Shown: positions 36,706-45,578 of the stretch, piece by piece
Position numbering within the stretch: the stretch's first letter is position 1
Layout of the letters: each line of letters starts with the position of its first letter
Assembly: GCF_019931275.1 (NCBI RefSeq)
Contig: NZ_JAIOTY010000001.1
Span: forward strand, 310,001-374,000
Direction: 5' to 3'
Length of the DNA: 64,000 bases
Origin: Nitratidesulfovibrio sp. SRB-5
Lineage (GTDB): Bacteria > Desulfobacterota > Desulfovibrionia > Desulfovibrionales > Desulfovibrionaceae
The notes under the pieces: model-generated
Seen by the model: the letters and a program-made list of their open reading frames with translations, nothing else
Database searches by the model: none
Told to the model about the DNA's origin: nothing
Program-made: the position numbers and the translations under genes

Positions 36706-37422
36706 ATGAAACGCAGACTGCTCGCCGCCGGGTGCGCCATGTTGCTGCTTTCCGGGTGCAATGCCGCCCGCCAGCAGCCTTCGCCGGTGCCGCCGGTCAC
36801 GCAGCCGCAGGCCTATGCCGAGCCCGAGGACACGGCCGCCAACCCCGGATCGCTGTACAGCGAATCGGACTCGGAGTTCCTGTTCTCCGACAATCGCGCC
36901 CGCCGGGTGGGCGACATCGTGCTGGTCAAGGTGGTGGAAACCGACAAGGCCAAGAACAAGGCCGACACCACCGCCGACAAGACCTCCACCAACGAGCTGG
37001 GCGTCAGCGCCTTTTTCGGGCAGTCCAGCGCGTCCATCAACCCCATAAATCCCGCAGGGCCTTTTAGCGGTGCCGTGGGCGCCAACCCCGTTCTGGGCAC
37101 CAGCTCCACCTCCAAGCATTCCGCCACCGGTGAAACCAAGCGTGAAAGCACCGTCACCACCACCATCGCCGCCCGCGTGCTGCGCGTGCTGCCCGGCGGC
37201 CTGATGGAAGTGGAAGGGGCCCGCGAAACCCGCGTCAACGACGAGACCCAGTACATCGTGGTCAGCGGTCTGGTGCGCGCCCGCGACGTGTCCTCGGACA
37301 ACTCCGTGACCTCGTCGCAGATGGCCAACGCCCGCATCGAGTACTACGGAAAGGGCACTCTGGCGGACAAGCAGAAGCCGGGGTGGTTTACCCGCCTTAT
37401 GGACAACGTCTGGCCTTTTTAG
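36706..37422 (+). CDS. flgH: Flagellar L-ring lipoprotein FlgH
   Basis: The 238-residue outer-membrane lipoprotein has the lipobox LLLSGC at residues 15-20 after MKRRLLAAGCAM. The conserved core includes SLYSESDSEFLFSDNRARRVGDIVLVKVVE, the Thr/Lys-rich ETDKAKNKADTTADKTS, VLRVLPGGLMEVEGARE and the end LADKQKPGWFTRLMDNVWPF. AAGGAGA precedes the ATG. The stop codon abuts hairpin element B. Confidence 0.95.
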   Translation: MKRRLLAAGCAMLLLSGCNAARQQPSPVPPVTQPQAYAEPEDTAANPGSLYSESDSEFLFSDNRARRVGDIVLVKVVETDKAKNKADTTADKTSTNELGVSAFFGQSSASINPINPAGPFSGAVGANPVLGTSSTSKHSATGETKRESTVTTTIAARVLRVLPGGLMEVEGARETRVNDETQYIVVSGLVRARDVSSDNSVTSSQMANARIEYYGKGTLADKQKPGWFTRLMDNVWPF

Positions 37423-37548
37423 GAAATGCGTCGGGCTGACCCGGATGCTTCGTCAAGCGGGGCCGCCGCCGAGGTCGAGTACTGAAGAGTACACTCCCTC
37501 GTCGGCGGCCCCGCTTTCCTTGCCTGCGGGCCAGCCGGGCGCATTTCC
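37422..37548 (+). repeat. Modular hairpin element, copy B (directly after flgH)
   Basis: Starts on the last base of the flgH stop codon. Stems: GGAAATGCG/CGCATTTCC, GGCTG-CCCG/CGGG-CAGCC, internal loop ATGCTTCGTC opposite TTCCTTGCC, then AGCGGGGCCGCCG/CGGCGGCCCCGCT (13 bp exact), tip GGTC-GAGTAC-GAAGAGTAC-ACTCCC. Confidence 0.75.
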
Positions 37549-37581
37549 CGTGCGTTGCCAGGCACGGCGATTCCGCCCGCA

Positions 37582-37664
37582 TGCATCGTCAAACATCGCC
37601 GCCGCCGGGGTCGTGTACCAAAGAGTACACTCCCTGGGCGGCGGCTTCGTTTTCCTTGCCAGCG
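37582..37664 (+). repeat. Modular hairpin element, copy C
   Basis: GCATCGTC, AAAC/GTTT, GCCGCCG/CGGCGGC, tip GGTC-GTGTAC-CAAAGA-GTACAC-TCCC, then TTTTCCTTGCC. Its left flank (GGCGATTCCGCCCGCATGCA) is repeated almost exactly as the left flank of copy D. Confidence 0.7.
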
Positions 37665-37788
37665 AACGCGGCGATTCCGCTCGCATGCATCGTCAAACGG
37701 GATTTTCGCTCCGGTCATGTACCACCCCGTATATTCCCGTCGCGAAAATCCCGTTTTCCTTGCCTGCGAGCGGACTTGCCGCGTTCGC
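37662..37788 (+). repeat. Modular hairpin element, copy D (most perfect copy)
   Basis: Stems: GCGAACGCGGC (37662-37672)/GCCGCGTTCGC (37778-37788); CCGCTCGCA (37677)/TGCGAGCGG (37765); internal loop TGCATCGTC opposite TCCTTGCC; AAACGGGATTTTCGC (37695)/GCGAAAATCCCGTTT (37742). The tip is CCGGTC-ATGTAC-CACCCC-GTATAT-TCCC. All pairs in the outer stems are exact. Confidence 0.8.
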
Positions 37789-37863
37789 GCCGTACAGTGA
37801 GAGCGGGGGGCTTCTCTACTTTCGGTCCCCGCATATTTCCATTCCCTCTGACCGCCTTCGCAC

Positions 37864-37879
37864 TGGCACGGTGTTGGCA
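37864..37879 (+). promoter_or_regulatory. Sigma-54 promoter of flgI
   Basis: TGGCACGGTGTTGGCA has a perfect -24 half (TGGCACG) and a GC at the correct -12 distance, one base off the TTGC half. It lies about 200 bases upstream of flgI and after hairpin elements B-D, giving flgI-flgJ and later genes an independent promoter. Confidence 0.7.
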
Positions 37880-38080
37880 ATAGCCATGGGCAGCGCCGGA
37901 ATACCGTCGGATACCCGTCGGTGCCGCGCCCTGCGGAATGCTTGTTTCTTGACCGTCAGCAATCCGCGCGTCCCATCCCTTCGCGCCCGTTCGGCCCACG
38001 TCCGGCCCATGTCCGGCGCACATTAGGGGGGGCGCCGCGTAACGGGCTGCCCCGCGCAGCCGGATTTTCGGAGAAATGCC

Positions 38081-39205
38081 ATGTCGCCCAGCCTTCGTTC
38101 CCTCACCGCCCGCCTTCTCGTCGTCCCGCTGCTTGCGGCCCTGTGGCTGCTGGCCCTGCCGGGCGGCGCAGGGGCCGTGCGCATCAAGGACATCGCCAGC
38201 TTCGGCGGCGTGCGCGACAACCAGCTCGTGGGCTACGGCCTGGTGGTGGGCCTTGGCGGCACGGGCGACAAGAAGGACTCCACCTTCACCATGAGCTCCA
38301 TGGTCAACATGCTGGAGCGCATGGGCGTGGCAGTGGACCCGGCCAAGATGAAGCCCAAGAACGTGGCCGCCGTCATGGTCACCACCCGCATGCCCGTTTC
38401 CGCCAAGCCCGGCACCCGTCTGGACGTCACCGTGTCGTCCATGGGCGACGCCACCAGCCTGCAGGGCGGGGTGTTGCTGATTACCCCGCTGAAGGGCGTG
38501 GACGGCAAGGTGTACAGCCTGGCGCAGGGGCCGCTGGCTCTGGGCGGCTTTTCCGTGGAAGGGCAGGCCGCCCGCGCCCAGAAGAACGTGACCACCGTGG
38601 GCACCATCCCCGGCGGGGCCATCGTGGAGCGGGGCATTCCCTTCCAGTTCAACAGCCAGGATACGCTGACCCTGCACATGTCCAGCGCCGACTTTTCCAC
38701 CACCATGCAGGTGGTGGAACGGCTGAACCGGGTCATGGGCGGCAGCTACGCCAAGGCCCAGGATGCCTCCACCGTGGCCCTGGACGTGCCGCCCGCCTAC
38801 CGGGGCAATCTGGTGCCGCTGATGGCCTCCATCGAGAACATCGAGGTCACCCCCGACAGCCCCGCCAAGGTGGTGGTGGACGAAAAGACCGGCACCGTGG
38901 TGCTGGGGCGCGACGTGCGCATCTCGCGCGTGGCCGTGGCCCACGGCAGTTTGCAGGTCACCGTGCAGGAAGGCATGGACGTCTCGCAGCCCGGCCCGTT
39001 CAGCCAGGGGCAGACCGTGGCCACGCCGCGCACCGACATCAACGTGCGTGAGGAAAACCGCCGCCTGATGCTCATGGAAGGCGCCACGTTGCAGGAGCTG
39101 GTGGATGGCCTGAACGCCATCGGCGCCACCCCGCGCGACCTGATTTCGATCCTTCGGGCCATGAAGACGGCGGGGGCTTTGCACGCCGACCTCGAAGTTA
39201 TTTAG
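38081..39205 (+). CDS. flgI: Flagellar P-ring protein FlgI
   Basis: The 374-residue periplasmic protein has a signal peptide ([29 protein letters not shown]). The mature start [26 protein letters not shown] is highly conserved, as are [44 protein letters not shown] and the final [36 protein letters not shown] precedes the ATG. Its stop codon is followed at four bases by hairpin element E. Confidence 0.97.
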   Translation: MSPSLRSLTARLLVVPLLAALWLLALPGGAGAVRIKDIASFGGVRDNQLVGYGLVVGLGGTGDKKDSTFTMSSMVNMLERMGVAVDPAKMKPKNVAAVMVTTRMPVSAKPGTRLDVTVSSMGDATSLQGGVLLITPLKGVDGKVYSLAQGPLALGGFSVEGQAARAQKNVTTVGTIPGGAIVERGIPFQFNSQDTLTLHMSSADFSTTMQVVERLNRVMGGSYAKAQDASTVALDVPPAYRGNLVPLMASIENIEVTPDSPAKVVVDEKTGTVVLGRDVRISRVAVAHGSLQVTVQEGMDVSQPGPFSQGQTVATPRTDINVREENRRLMLMEGATLQELVDGLNAIGATPRDLISILRAMKTAGALHADLEVI

Positions 39206-39209
39206 CCGC

Positions 39210-39337
39210 GGCACAAGGGCCTTTTCGCCTCTGCCGTCGTCAGAACGTTTTTTTGTTCCGGTCGGGTACCACAAAAGTACGCTCCCTCCACAAAAAGAGC
39301 GTTCTTCCTCGGCAGAGACAAAAAATCCTCTTGTGCC
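39210..39337 (+). repeat. Modular hairpin element, copy E (directly after flgI)
   Basis: Stems: GGCACAAG/CTTGTGCC, TTTT/AAAA, TCTGCCG/CGGCAGA, internal loop TCGTC opposite TCCT, AGAACG/CGTTCT, T-rich/A-rich stem, tip CCGGTC-GGGTAC-CACAAAA-GTACGC-TCCC. Confidence 0.75.
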
Positions 39338-39412
39338 GGAGTCTCGCGTCGCCAATCGGATTGCCCGGTTGCAGAGGCATGAGGTTCCAGCTCAGCCGGA
39401 AGGACAGCAACC

Positions 39413-41206
39413 ATGACCGCTCCCGTCGACCCTAAACTCGCCACTGCCGCCTCGGCCCAGCACGAGCTTACCCAGCGCAAGCTCGAGATGGATGCCCTGC
39501 GCAAGCGCCTGCGCACCGATCCGTCCAAGGAGCAGAAGCTGCGCGAGGCGTGCGAAGGGTTCGAATCCATTTTCGTGCAGAAGATGTGGGAGCAGATGCG
39601 CGCCACCCTGCCCAAGGAAGGCTACCTGCACAGCAAGGAAGAGGAATTCTGGCAGTCCATGTTCGACCAGGAGCTTGCCAAAAAGATGACCTCTGCCGGG
39701 GGCATCGGGCTGGCCGACATGATCTACGAGCAGCTTTCCACCAAGCTTACCGACGCCAGCCGCACCACCGCGCCCAGTTCGGTGCGCGAGCCGGTGCCGG
39801 TGAAGCCGGTGTCGCTGGTGCCGCGCATGATCACGCCCGCGTCCGAGGGGACTGGGGGGACTGGGGGGACTGGCGGGACTGGCGGGGTCAGGAGCGGTGC
39901 GGCTTCGTCCATGTACGAACCCGCCAACCCCGAGGCTCCGGTGGCGGGTGAGGCCCAGGCGCCGGACGCCGCAGGCGGAACAGGTGGAACGGGCGCAATG
40001 GCCGACCCGGCAAATCAGGCCGGGCACTCCATCGTCCAGCAGCATCTGGCCGAACTGGAGCGTCAGGTTGCCGCCGCACCCCCGGCTGGCGAGGCCGGTC
40101 CGGTGGCATCCAGTCCGGCGGTATCCCTTGTGGCGGGGGCTGCCATTGCGGGCGGCGCGGGTGCGGCTGCCGCAACGGGCGCGACTGCCGTAACTGGCGC
40201 AGCGGGGTCCGCTGTCGCTGTCGCTCCCGGTTCGACCGGGGCCCAATCCGCCATGGTACCGACTGCCGCCGTTGAAGCCGGGCAGGCAGGTGATGCGTCT
40301 TCCAAAGCCCAGCGCCGCACCGCACGCGGGCTGCCCGCCGCCTCCGTGGCTGGCGAGAACACGCGCAAGGTGCGCAGCCCCATGCGCGACGCCCAGATGG
40401 GGCCGCCCATCGTGCACCGCACCGGGGCCATGAAGCGGGTGGCCTCGCCCGCTGCCACGCGCACGCTCAGCGTGCCCACGGGTGCGCCTTCGGCAGCCGA
40501 ATTGCAGGCCGGTCAGGCGGCGCAGGACGTGCAGGCCGCCGTATCCGGCGCCGGGCCCGTCGGCGCAGCATCCCCGGCGGCAGGCGAAATTTCTTCGGCA
40601 ACCGGAGCAACGCCATCGGTGTCCGGCATGGTCTTTCCGGCATCGGGCGCGGCATCGGGCCCTGCATCGGGCGCGGCATCCCCGGCAGCCGCATCGGCCA
40701 CCCCGGCCTCTCCGGCTGCTCCGGTTTCCAAGGCCTCTCCCACGGGCGGACCCGCGGTGGCCCTGGGCGCGCCAGGGCCCATGGCCTGGCCGCATGAGGG
40801 GCGCATCGCCTCCGGCTTCGGCTGGCGCAACGATCCCATCACCGGCGAACGGGCCTGGCATCCGGGCGTGGACATTGCCGTGACCGAGGGCGACCCGGTG
40901 CGCGCGGCGTGGGACGGCAAGGTGGTCTTTGCCGGTGAGCGGGCCGACTACGGCAGGCTGGTGGTGCTGGAGCACCCCGGCGGCTGGCGCAGCTTTTACG
41001 GCCATAACGGCAGCCTGGACGTGCGCGAGGGCGACGTGGTTCGGGCGGGCACGGAAATTGCCAAGGCAGGGGGAACGGGCCGCGTTGCCGGGCCGCATCT
41101 TCACTTCGAGGTGCGCCAGGGCGAACTGGCGGTAAACCCGGAATACGCGGCGCGCAGCCTCGCTTCCGGGGGGATCGCGGCACAACGGACCCGTACCGGA
41201 GGGTAA
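39413..41206 (+). CDS. flgJ: FlgJ-type rod-binding protein fused to an M23 (LytM) peptidase
   Basis: The 597-residue protein has an N-terminal FlgJ rod-capping domain (residues 25-105: LREACEGFESIFVQKMWEQMRATLP and EEFWQSMFDQELAKKM). A roughly 340-residue Ala/Gly/Thr/Pro-rich linker follows, including a GTGGTGGTGG run near residue 144. The C-terminal peptidase M23 domain has the zinc ligand motif HPGVDIA and HLHFEV, with ASGFGWRNDP and GHNGSL. FlgJ normally carries a glucosaminidase or nothing; here an endopeptidase would open peptidoglycan for the rod. No signal peptide is seen, consistent with export through the flagellar apparatus. Confidence 0.88.
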   Translation: MTAPVDPKLATAASAQHELTQRKLEMDALRKRLRTDPSKEQKLREACEGFESIFVQKMWEQMRATLPKEGYLHSKEEEFWQSMFDQELAKKMTSAGGIGLADMIYEQLSTKLTDASRTTAPSSVREPVPVKPVSLVPRMITPASEGTGGTGGTGGTGGVRSGAASSMYEPANPEAPVAGEAQAPDAAGGTGGTGAMADPANQAGHSIVQQHLAELERQVAAAPPAGEAGPVASSPAVSLVAGAAIAGGAGAAAATGATAVTGAAGSAVAVAPGSTGAQSAMVPTAAVEAGQAGDASSKAQRRTARGLPAASVAGENTRKVRSPMRDAQMGPPIVHRTGAMKRVASPAATRTLSVPTGAPSAAELQAGQAAQDVQAAVSGAGPVGAASPAAGEISSATGATPSVSGMVFPASGAASGPASGAASPAAASATPASPAAPVSKASPTGGPAVALGAPGPMAWPHEGRIASGFGWRNDPITGERAWHPGVDIAVTEGDPVRAAWDGKVVFAGERADYGRLVVLEHPGGWRSFYGHNGSLDVREGDVVRAGTEIAKAGGTGRVAGPHLHFEVRQGELAVNPEYAARSLASGGIAAQRTRTGG

Positions 41207-41210
41207 CCAG

Positions 41211-41675
41211 ATGTACGATCAGATACACGGCAATCTTGTCCGGCAAACCAAGGGGCTGGAGGTGCTGGCCCTGCTGCTCGAGGAAGAGTTTGCCCACTTG
41301 CGCGGGCGCTCTCCCGACGCCGTGAGCGCCGTGGAATTCTCCATCCACGAACTGATGCGCCAGCTGGCCTGTGAACGCGTTGACCTGAAGTCGGTCATGC
41401 AGCGCACCCGGCTTTCGGAATACGCGGACATGCTGCCCGAGGAACAGGGCGACGCAGTGCGCGCCCTCATCGCGCGCATCGACGCCCAGGAACAGCACTG
41501 CGCCCGCCAGGCCTCGCTGAACGCGGACCTGGCCCTGGCCCTGCTGGACCAGAGCCAGGAGCTGCTGGACTACCTGCACCGCCGCCTGGTTCCTCCCAAG
41601 CAGGAAACCTACGGCCGCAAGGGCGGCATGACCACCTCGCGCGCCGAGGCGGCGCTCATCCGCGGGAGGTTGTAA
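41211..41675 (+). CDS. flgN: FlgN-type export chaperone
   Basis: The 154-residue all-helical protein starts MYDQIHGNLVRQTKGLEVLALLLEEEFAHLRGR. LNADLALALLDQSQELLDYLHRRL near residue 110 resembles the FlgN helix that binds the C-terminal helices of FlgK and FlgL. It begins four bases after flgJ, and its TAA is directly followed by the flgK ATG, the classic position for the hook-junction chaperone. Sequence conservation in this family is low, so context carries much of the call. Confidence 0.85.
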   Translation: MYDQIHGNLVRQTKGLEVLALLLEEEFAHLRGRSPDAVSAVEFSIHELMRQLACERVDLKSVMQRTRLSEYADMLPEEQGDAVRALIARIDAQEQHCARQASLNADLALALLDQSQELLDYLHRRLVPPKQETYGRKGGMTTSRAEAALIRGRL

Positions 41676-43784
41676 ATGGCCGGTGTCACCTCGCTGCTCA
41701 ACATGGGGCAGCTTTCGCTGCTGGCGAACCAGACCGCCATCCAGACCACGGGCAACAACATCGCCAACGTGAATACCGTCGGGTATTCGCGCCAGGCGGT
41801 GCGCTTCGAGGAGTATCCCGCCCTCGACGGCTTTCCGGGTCAGATCGGCACTGGTGCGTACGCGGCAGAGGTGTACCGCTATTTCAACGGCTTCGTGGAA
41901 AAGTCGTACCTGGACAAGGCCTCGCAACAGTCGCGCTGGGATTCGCAGTACGAGATGCTGCAAAGCGTGGAAAGCCTGTTCAACGAATCGACCACCCCCG
42001 GCATCAACGCCGCCATGTCGCAGTTCTTCGCCGACTGGCAGGCCCTTTCGCAGCGGCCCGACGACAAGGCCAGCCGCGACGCGCTGCTTTCGCATTCCGA
42101 CAACCTCGTCAAGCTGCTCCAGAACTCCGAATCCAACCTGCGCATCATGCAGCAGCAGATGGACCAGTACCTGAAGCAGGAAGTGAACGAGGCCAACAGC
42201 CTGATCAAGCAGATCGCCGAGTTGAACCGGCAGATCGAAATGCACGACGATCCGGGCAAGAACAACGCCAACACGCTCATCGACAACCGCAACCTGCTGG
42301 TGCGCCAACTGTCGCAGAAGCTCGACGTCGACGTGGTGGACAACGGCAGCGGCAAGTTCACGGTGGTCACCAAGGCCGGTCACACCCTGGTGGACGGGGT
42401 GAACGCCTTCTCGCTGGACTACCAGGGGCCGCAGTCGCAGCAGTCGCTGGTGCCCGGTTCGAATTTCGACGGCGAGATCCACTTCGAAGGGTCGGACGAG
42501 TACGAATACACCCTCGACGTGGTGCAGTCCGGTGCGGTGACCAGCGGCGCGGGCGCGGCCATGTACCGGGTCTCGCTGGACGGCGGCAAGACCTGGCTGA
42601 AGGACGAGACCGGCAACGACCGGTTGTTTGCCGCCCGCCCTGAAGACCAGAAGGTCAAGGTGCAGGGGCTGGACATCTATTTCAGCGGGTCCACCCAGAA
42701 CCTGGAGGCGGGCGACCGCTTTACCGTCACGCCCAAGAGCGGCGTGTACTGGGTTACGCCCACCACTTCGCCCCTGAACATTTCGCCCCAGACCATGGCC
42801 GACGGCACCGACAATTCCCGGCGCATCACCGGCGGCACCATCGGCGGGTTCATGATCTTTCGCGACACCCAGGTGGGCCGCTACGTGGACCGCGTGAACG
42901 CCCTGTCGGAATCGCTGATCTGGGAAGTGAACCGCCTGCACAGCCAGGGCGCGGGGCTCGACCACATGTCGGTCATGAGCGGCACCTACGGCGTGGCCGA
43001 TCCGTCCATCGCCCTTGGGTCCGACAGTTCAGGCCTGGCCTGGCTGAACCGGCTGGAGGCGGGCAACTTCAGCATGTACGTGTACGACGCCAACAGCGGC
43101 GCCTACCTTTCCAACGCCTCCGGCCCGCTGGACTTCGACACGGCCACGCCGGGCATCCAGAACTTCGACCCCACGGTGCATTCGCTGAACGACGTGCGCG
43201 ACGCGCTGAACAACACCTTCGGCACCTATATCAACGCCGACATCGTGGACAACAAGCTCGTGGTGCGCAGCAACAGCGGCTACAAGTTCGGCGTGGGGGC
43301 CGATTCCGCGGGGCTGCTGGCGGGCCTTGGGCTGAACACCTATTTCCAGGGTTCGGATGCCTCCACCATCTCCGTGCGGCCCGACGTGCGCAGCGACACC
43401 AATTTCATCAACGCGGGCAAGGTCAACGGCGGCAACGAGGCCAACGCGGGCGACAACGACACCGCCACGGCCATCGCCGGGCTGGCCACCAAGGAGGTGA
43501 CCATCTCCACCACCTTCGAACGGGCCAGCTCGCAGACCCTGTCGGAATACTACAGCGCCATCGTGGCCACCGTGGGCGCGGATACCGCCTCCACCAAGTT
43601 CAACGCGGCCTATACGGCAACCCTGGCCAAGGACCTGGACGAGCGCCAGAGCGCATCGTCCGGGGTGAACCTGGACGAAGAGATGGCCAGTCTCGTCAAG
43701 TTCCAGCACGCCTACAAGGCGGCGGCCAAGCTGGTGACCACGGCGGACCAGATGATGCAGACGCTGCTGGGCCTCAAGCAGTAG
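41676..43784 (+). CDS. flgK: Flagellar hook-associated protein 1 (FlgK)
   Basis: This 702-residue hook-filament junction protein begins SLLNMGQLSLLANQTAIQTTGNNIANVNTVGYSRQ. The D1 helix region (SLFNESTTPGINAAMSQFFADWQALSQRPDDKASRDALL) is typical. The C-terminus has SGVNLDEEMASLVKFQHAYKAAAKLVTTADQMMQTLLGL. The middle is enlarged relative to enteric FlgK (about 550 residues) with beta-rich inserts around 260-400. GGAGG precedes the ATG. Confidence 0.95.
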   Translation: MAGVTSLLNMGQLSLLANQTAIQTTGNNIANVNTVGYSRQAVRFEEYPALDGFPGQIGTGAYAAEVYRYFNGFVEKSYLDKASQQSRWDSQYEMLQSVESLFNESTTPGINAAMSQFFADWQALSQRPDDKASRDALLSHSDNLVKLLQNSESNLRIMQQQMDQYLKQEVNEANSLIKQIAELNRQIEMHDDPGKNNANTLIDNRNLLVRQLSQKLDVDVVDNGSGKFTVVTKAGHTLVDGVNAFSLDYQGPQSQQSLVPGSNFDGEIHFEGSDEYEYTLDVVQSGAVTSGAGAAMYRVSLDGGKTWLKDETGNDRLFAARPEDQKVKVQGLDIYFSGSTQNLEAGDRFTVTPKSGVYWVTPTTSPLNISPQTMADGTDNSRRITGGTIGGFMIFRDTQVGRYVDRVNALSESLIWEVNRLHSQGAGLDHMSVMSGTYGVADPSIALGSDSSGLAWLNRLEAGNFSMYVYDANSGAYLSNASGPLDFDTATPGIQNFDPTVHSLNDVRDALNNTFGTYINADIVDNKLVVRSNSGYKFGVGADSAGLLAGLGLNTYFQGSDASTISVRPDVRSDTNFINAGKVNGGNEANAGDNDTATAIAGLATKEVTISTTFERASSQTLSEYYSAIVATVGADTASTKFNAAYTATLAKDLDERQSASSGVNLDEEMASLVKFQHAYKAAAKLVTTADQMMQTLLGLKQ

Positions 43785-43802
43785 CGACGGAAGGAGTCTC
43801 CC

Positions 43803-45326
43803 ATGGCAGGACGCGTTACGCAGCGAACCATGTTCGACAATTACATTTCGAACATGAACTATGCGCTGTCCAACCTCATGGAATCGAACATGCAGGCGTC
43901 CAGCCAGAAGCAGGTCAACCGCCCGTCGGACGATCCCGTGGGCATGGCCCGCATCCTGAACTATCGCGCCTCGCTGGCCACCAACGAGCAGTACCAGAAG
44001 AACGTGGGCCAGGCCGAAAGCTGGCTGAGCCTCGCGGACAAGACGCTGACCCAGGTGAGCACCGTGCTCACCCGCATCAAGGCCCTGGCGGAACAGGCCG
44101 CAACCGGCACGGTCAGCCCAGAGAACCGCAAGGAAATCAGCTACGAAATGCGCGAGCTGTACGGGCAGCTCATCAACCTGGCCAACACCGAAAACGAAGG
44201 CCGCCACATTTTCGCCGGGCACAAGATCGAGAGCGCCGCCTATGTTGCCGGGCTTGCCGTCACCGCCAACGACCCCGCACTGTCGAACACCTCGTTCACG
44301 GTGGACGGCGGGGCCAGCAACACCATCGTGTTCCAGTTCCTGGAAAGCGGCACCATCGGCACCGACGCGCTGGACTACCGCTATTCCGAAGACGGCGGCA
44401 CCACCTGGAAGACCGGCACCCTGGCCTCCAACGCCGCGCCGGTGATGCTGGGCGGGGCGCGCCTGACCATGTCTCCGGGCGCTGCGGTGACCGCCGTGGA
44501 TACCGGCAACGACCACGAGGCGGGCAACGGCACCTGGCTGTACATTCGGCCCACGGCCATCTACAAGGGCGACGACATGAACTCTTCCGGCCTCACGGCC
44601 GAGAGGTACGGCGCCGCCAACATAGCGGCCACGGCCGATGGTTCGTTCTCGCGCGACGTCATGGTGCGCATCGACCAGTCGGGCACGCTGTCCGGCGCCA
44701 TCAGCTATTCGTACAGCATGGACGGCGGCTCAAGCTGGGTGCCCGCCACCGCGTCCGGCACGGGCGGGCCCGTTTCGCTGCTGGTGCCCGGCGGCTTCCT
44801 GACGCTGGCCTCCAACGGGGGCAACGCGCTGGCGGCGGGCGACCAGTTCGTCATCAGGCCGCACCGCGCCTCGCTGGAATACGAGATTTCGCCCGGCGAA
44901 TACATGTCGGTGAACAACGTGGGCAAGGACATCTTCGGCGGCCTGTACCAGGCGCCGGGGCAGTCCAGCCCCACGGCGGTGTACGGCGGCGACGGGCGCA
45001 ACCTGTTCGAGGTGATGGGCAGGCTGATAGCCTTCACAGAAACCAACAGCCAGACCGGCATCCAGCAGGCGCTGGATGAACTGGGCACCGCATCGAAGGT
45101 CATCCTGACGGCGGCGGCGCGCGTGGGCGGCAAGGAAAACCGGCTCGACGTGGTGCAGGGCATCCTGGAGTCGCAGGAAGACGACCAGACCATGCGCATG
45201 AGCAGCATAGAGGACGTGGACGTGGCCAAGCTGATGACGCAGCTCGCGCAGCAGCAACTGACCTACAACAGCGTGCTCAAGTCGTCCTCCATGATCATGC
45301 AGATGAATCTCACGAACTTCCTGTAA
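43803..45326 (+). CDS. flgL: Flagellar hook-associated protein 3 (FlgL)
   Basis: The 507-residue protein has flagellin-like ends: N-terminal VTQRTMFDNYISNMNYALSNLM and RPSDDPVGMARILNYRASLATNEQYQKNV; C-terminal RLDVVQGILESQEDDQTMRMSSIEDVDVAKLMTQLAQQQLTYNSVLKSSSMIMQMNLTNFL. The central 280 residues form a variable surface domain with two repeated SYSMDGGSSW/RYSEDGGTTW modules. It is longer than enteric FlgL (317). GGAG precedes the ATG. Confidence 0.94.
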   Translation: MAGRVTQRTMFDNYISNMNYALSNLMESNMQASSQKQVNRPSDDPVGMARILNYRASLATNEQYQKNVGQAESWLSLADKTLTQVSTVLTRIKALAEQAATGTVSPENRKEISYEMRELYGQLINLANTENEGRHIFAGHKIESAAYVAGLAVTANDPALSNTSFTVDGGASNTIVFQFLESGTIGTDALDYRYSEDGGTTWKTGTLASNAAPVMLGGARLTMSPGAAVTAVDTGNDHEAGNGTWLYIRPTAIYKGDDMNSSGLTAERYGAANIAATADGSFSRDVMVRIDQSGTLSGAISYSYSMDGGSSWVPATASGTGGPVSLLVPGGFLTLASNGGNALAAGDQFVIRPHRASLEYEISPGEYMSVNNVGKDIFGGLYQAPGQSSPTAVYGGDGRNLFEVMGRLIAFTETNSQTGIQQALDELGTASKVILTAAARVGGKENRLDVVQGILESQEDDQTMRMSSIEDVDVAKLMTQLAQQQLTYNSVLKSSSMIMQMNLTNFL

Positions 45327-45338
45327 GGGCCGGGCCAC

Positions 45339-45578
45339 ATGCTCATACTTACACGCCGGCCGGGCGAAAGCCTGTACCTTGGCGACAACATTCGCATCAC
45401 CATCCTTGGCATGCAGGGAAAGCAGGTCAAGATCGGGCTCGACGTACCCGGCGACATGGTCGTGTACCGAGAGGAAGTCTACCGGCGCGTCATGGAGGAA
45501 AACCGCATGGCGCTCGAAACCAGCAACGCTGACCTGCTCGCGGCGACACAGATATGGCACGACAGAACGAAAGAGTGA
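45339..45578 (+). CDS. csrA: Carbon storage regulator CsrA
   Basis: The 79-residue RNA-binding protein starts [23 protein letters not shown], with the conserved L4, R6 and R44-region residues ([14 protein letters not shown]). It binds GGA motifs at ribosome sites and represses translation, typically of flagellin, in partnership with FliW. The last 25 bases overlap fliW in another frame, coupling the two. Confidence 0.96.

Noticed and set aside
37422-37788. CRISPR-like array because of three spaced similar units
   Set aside because: The units are inverted-repeat hairpins with diverged stems, not identical direct repeats with unique spacers, and no cas genes are near.
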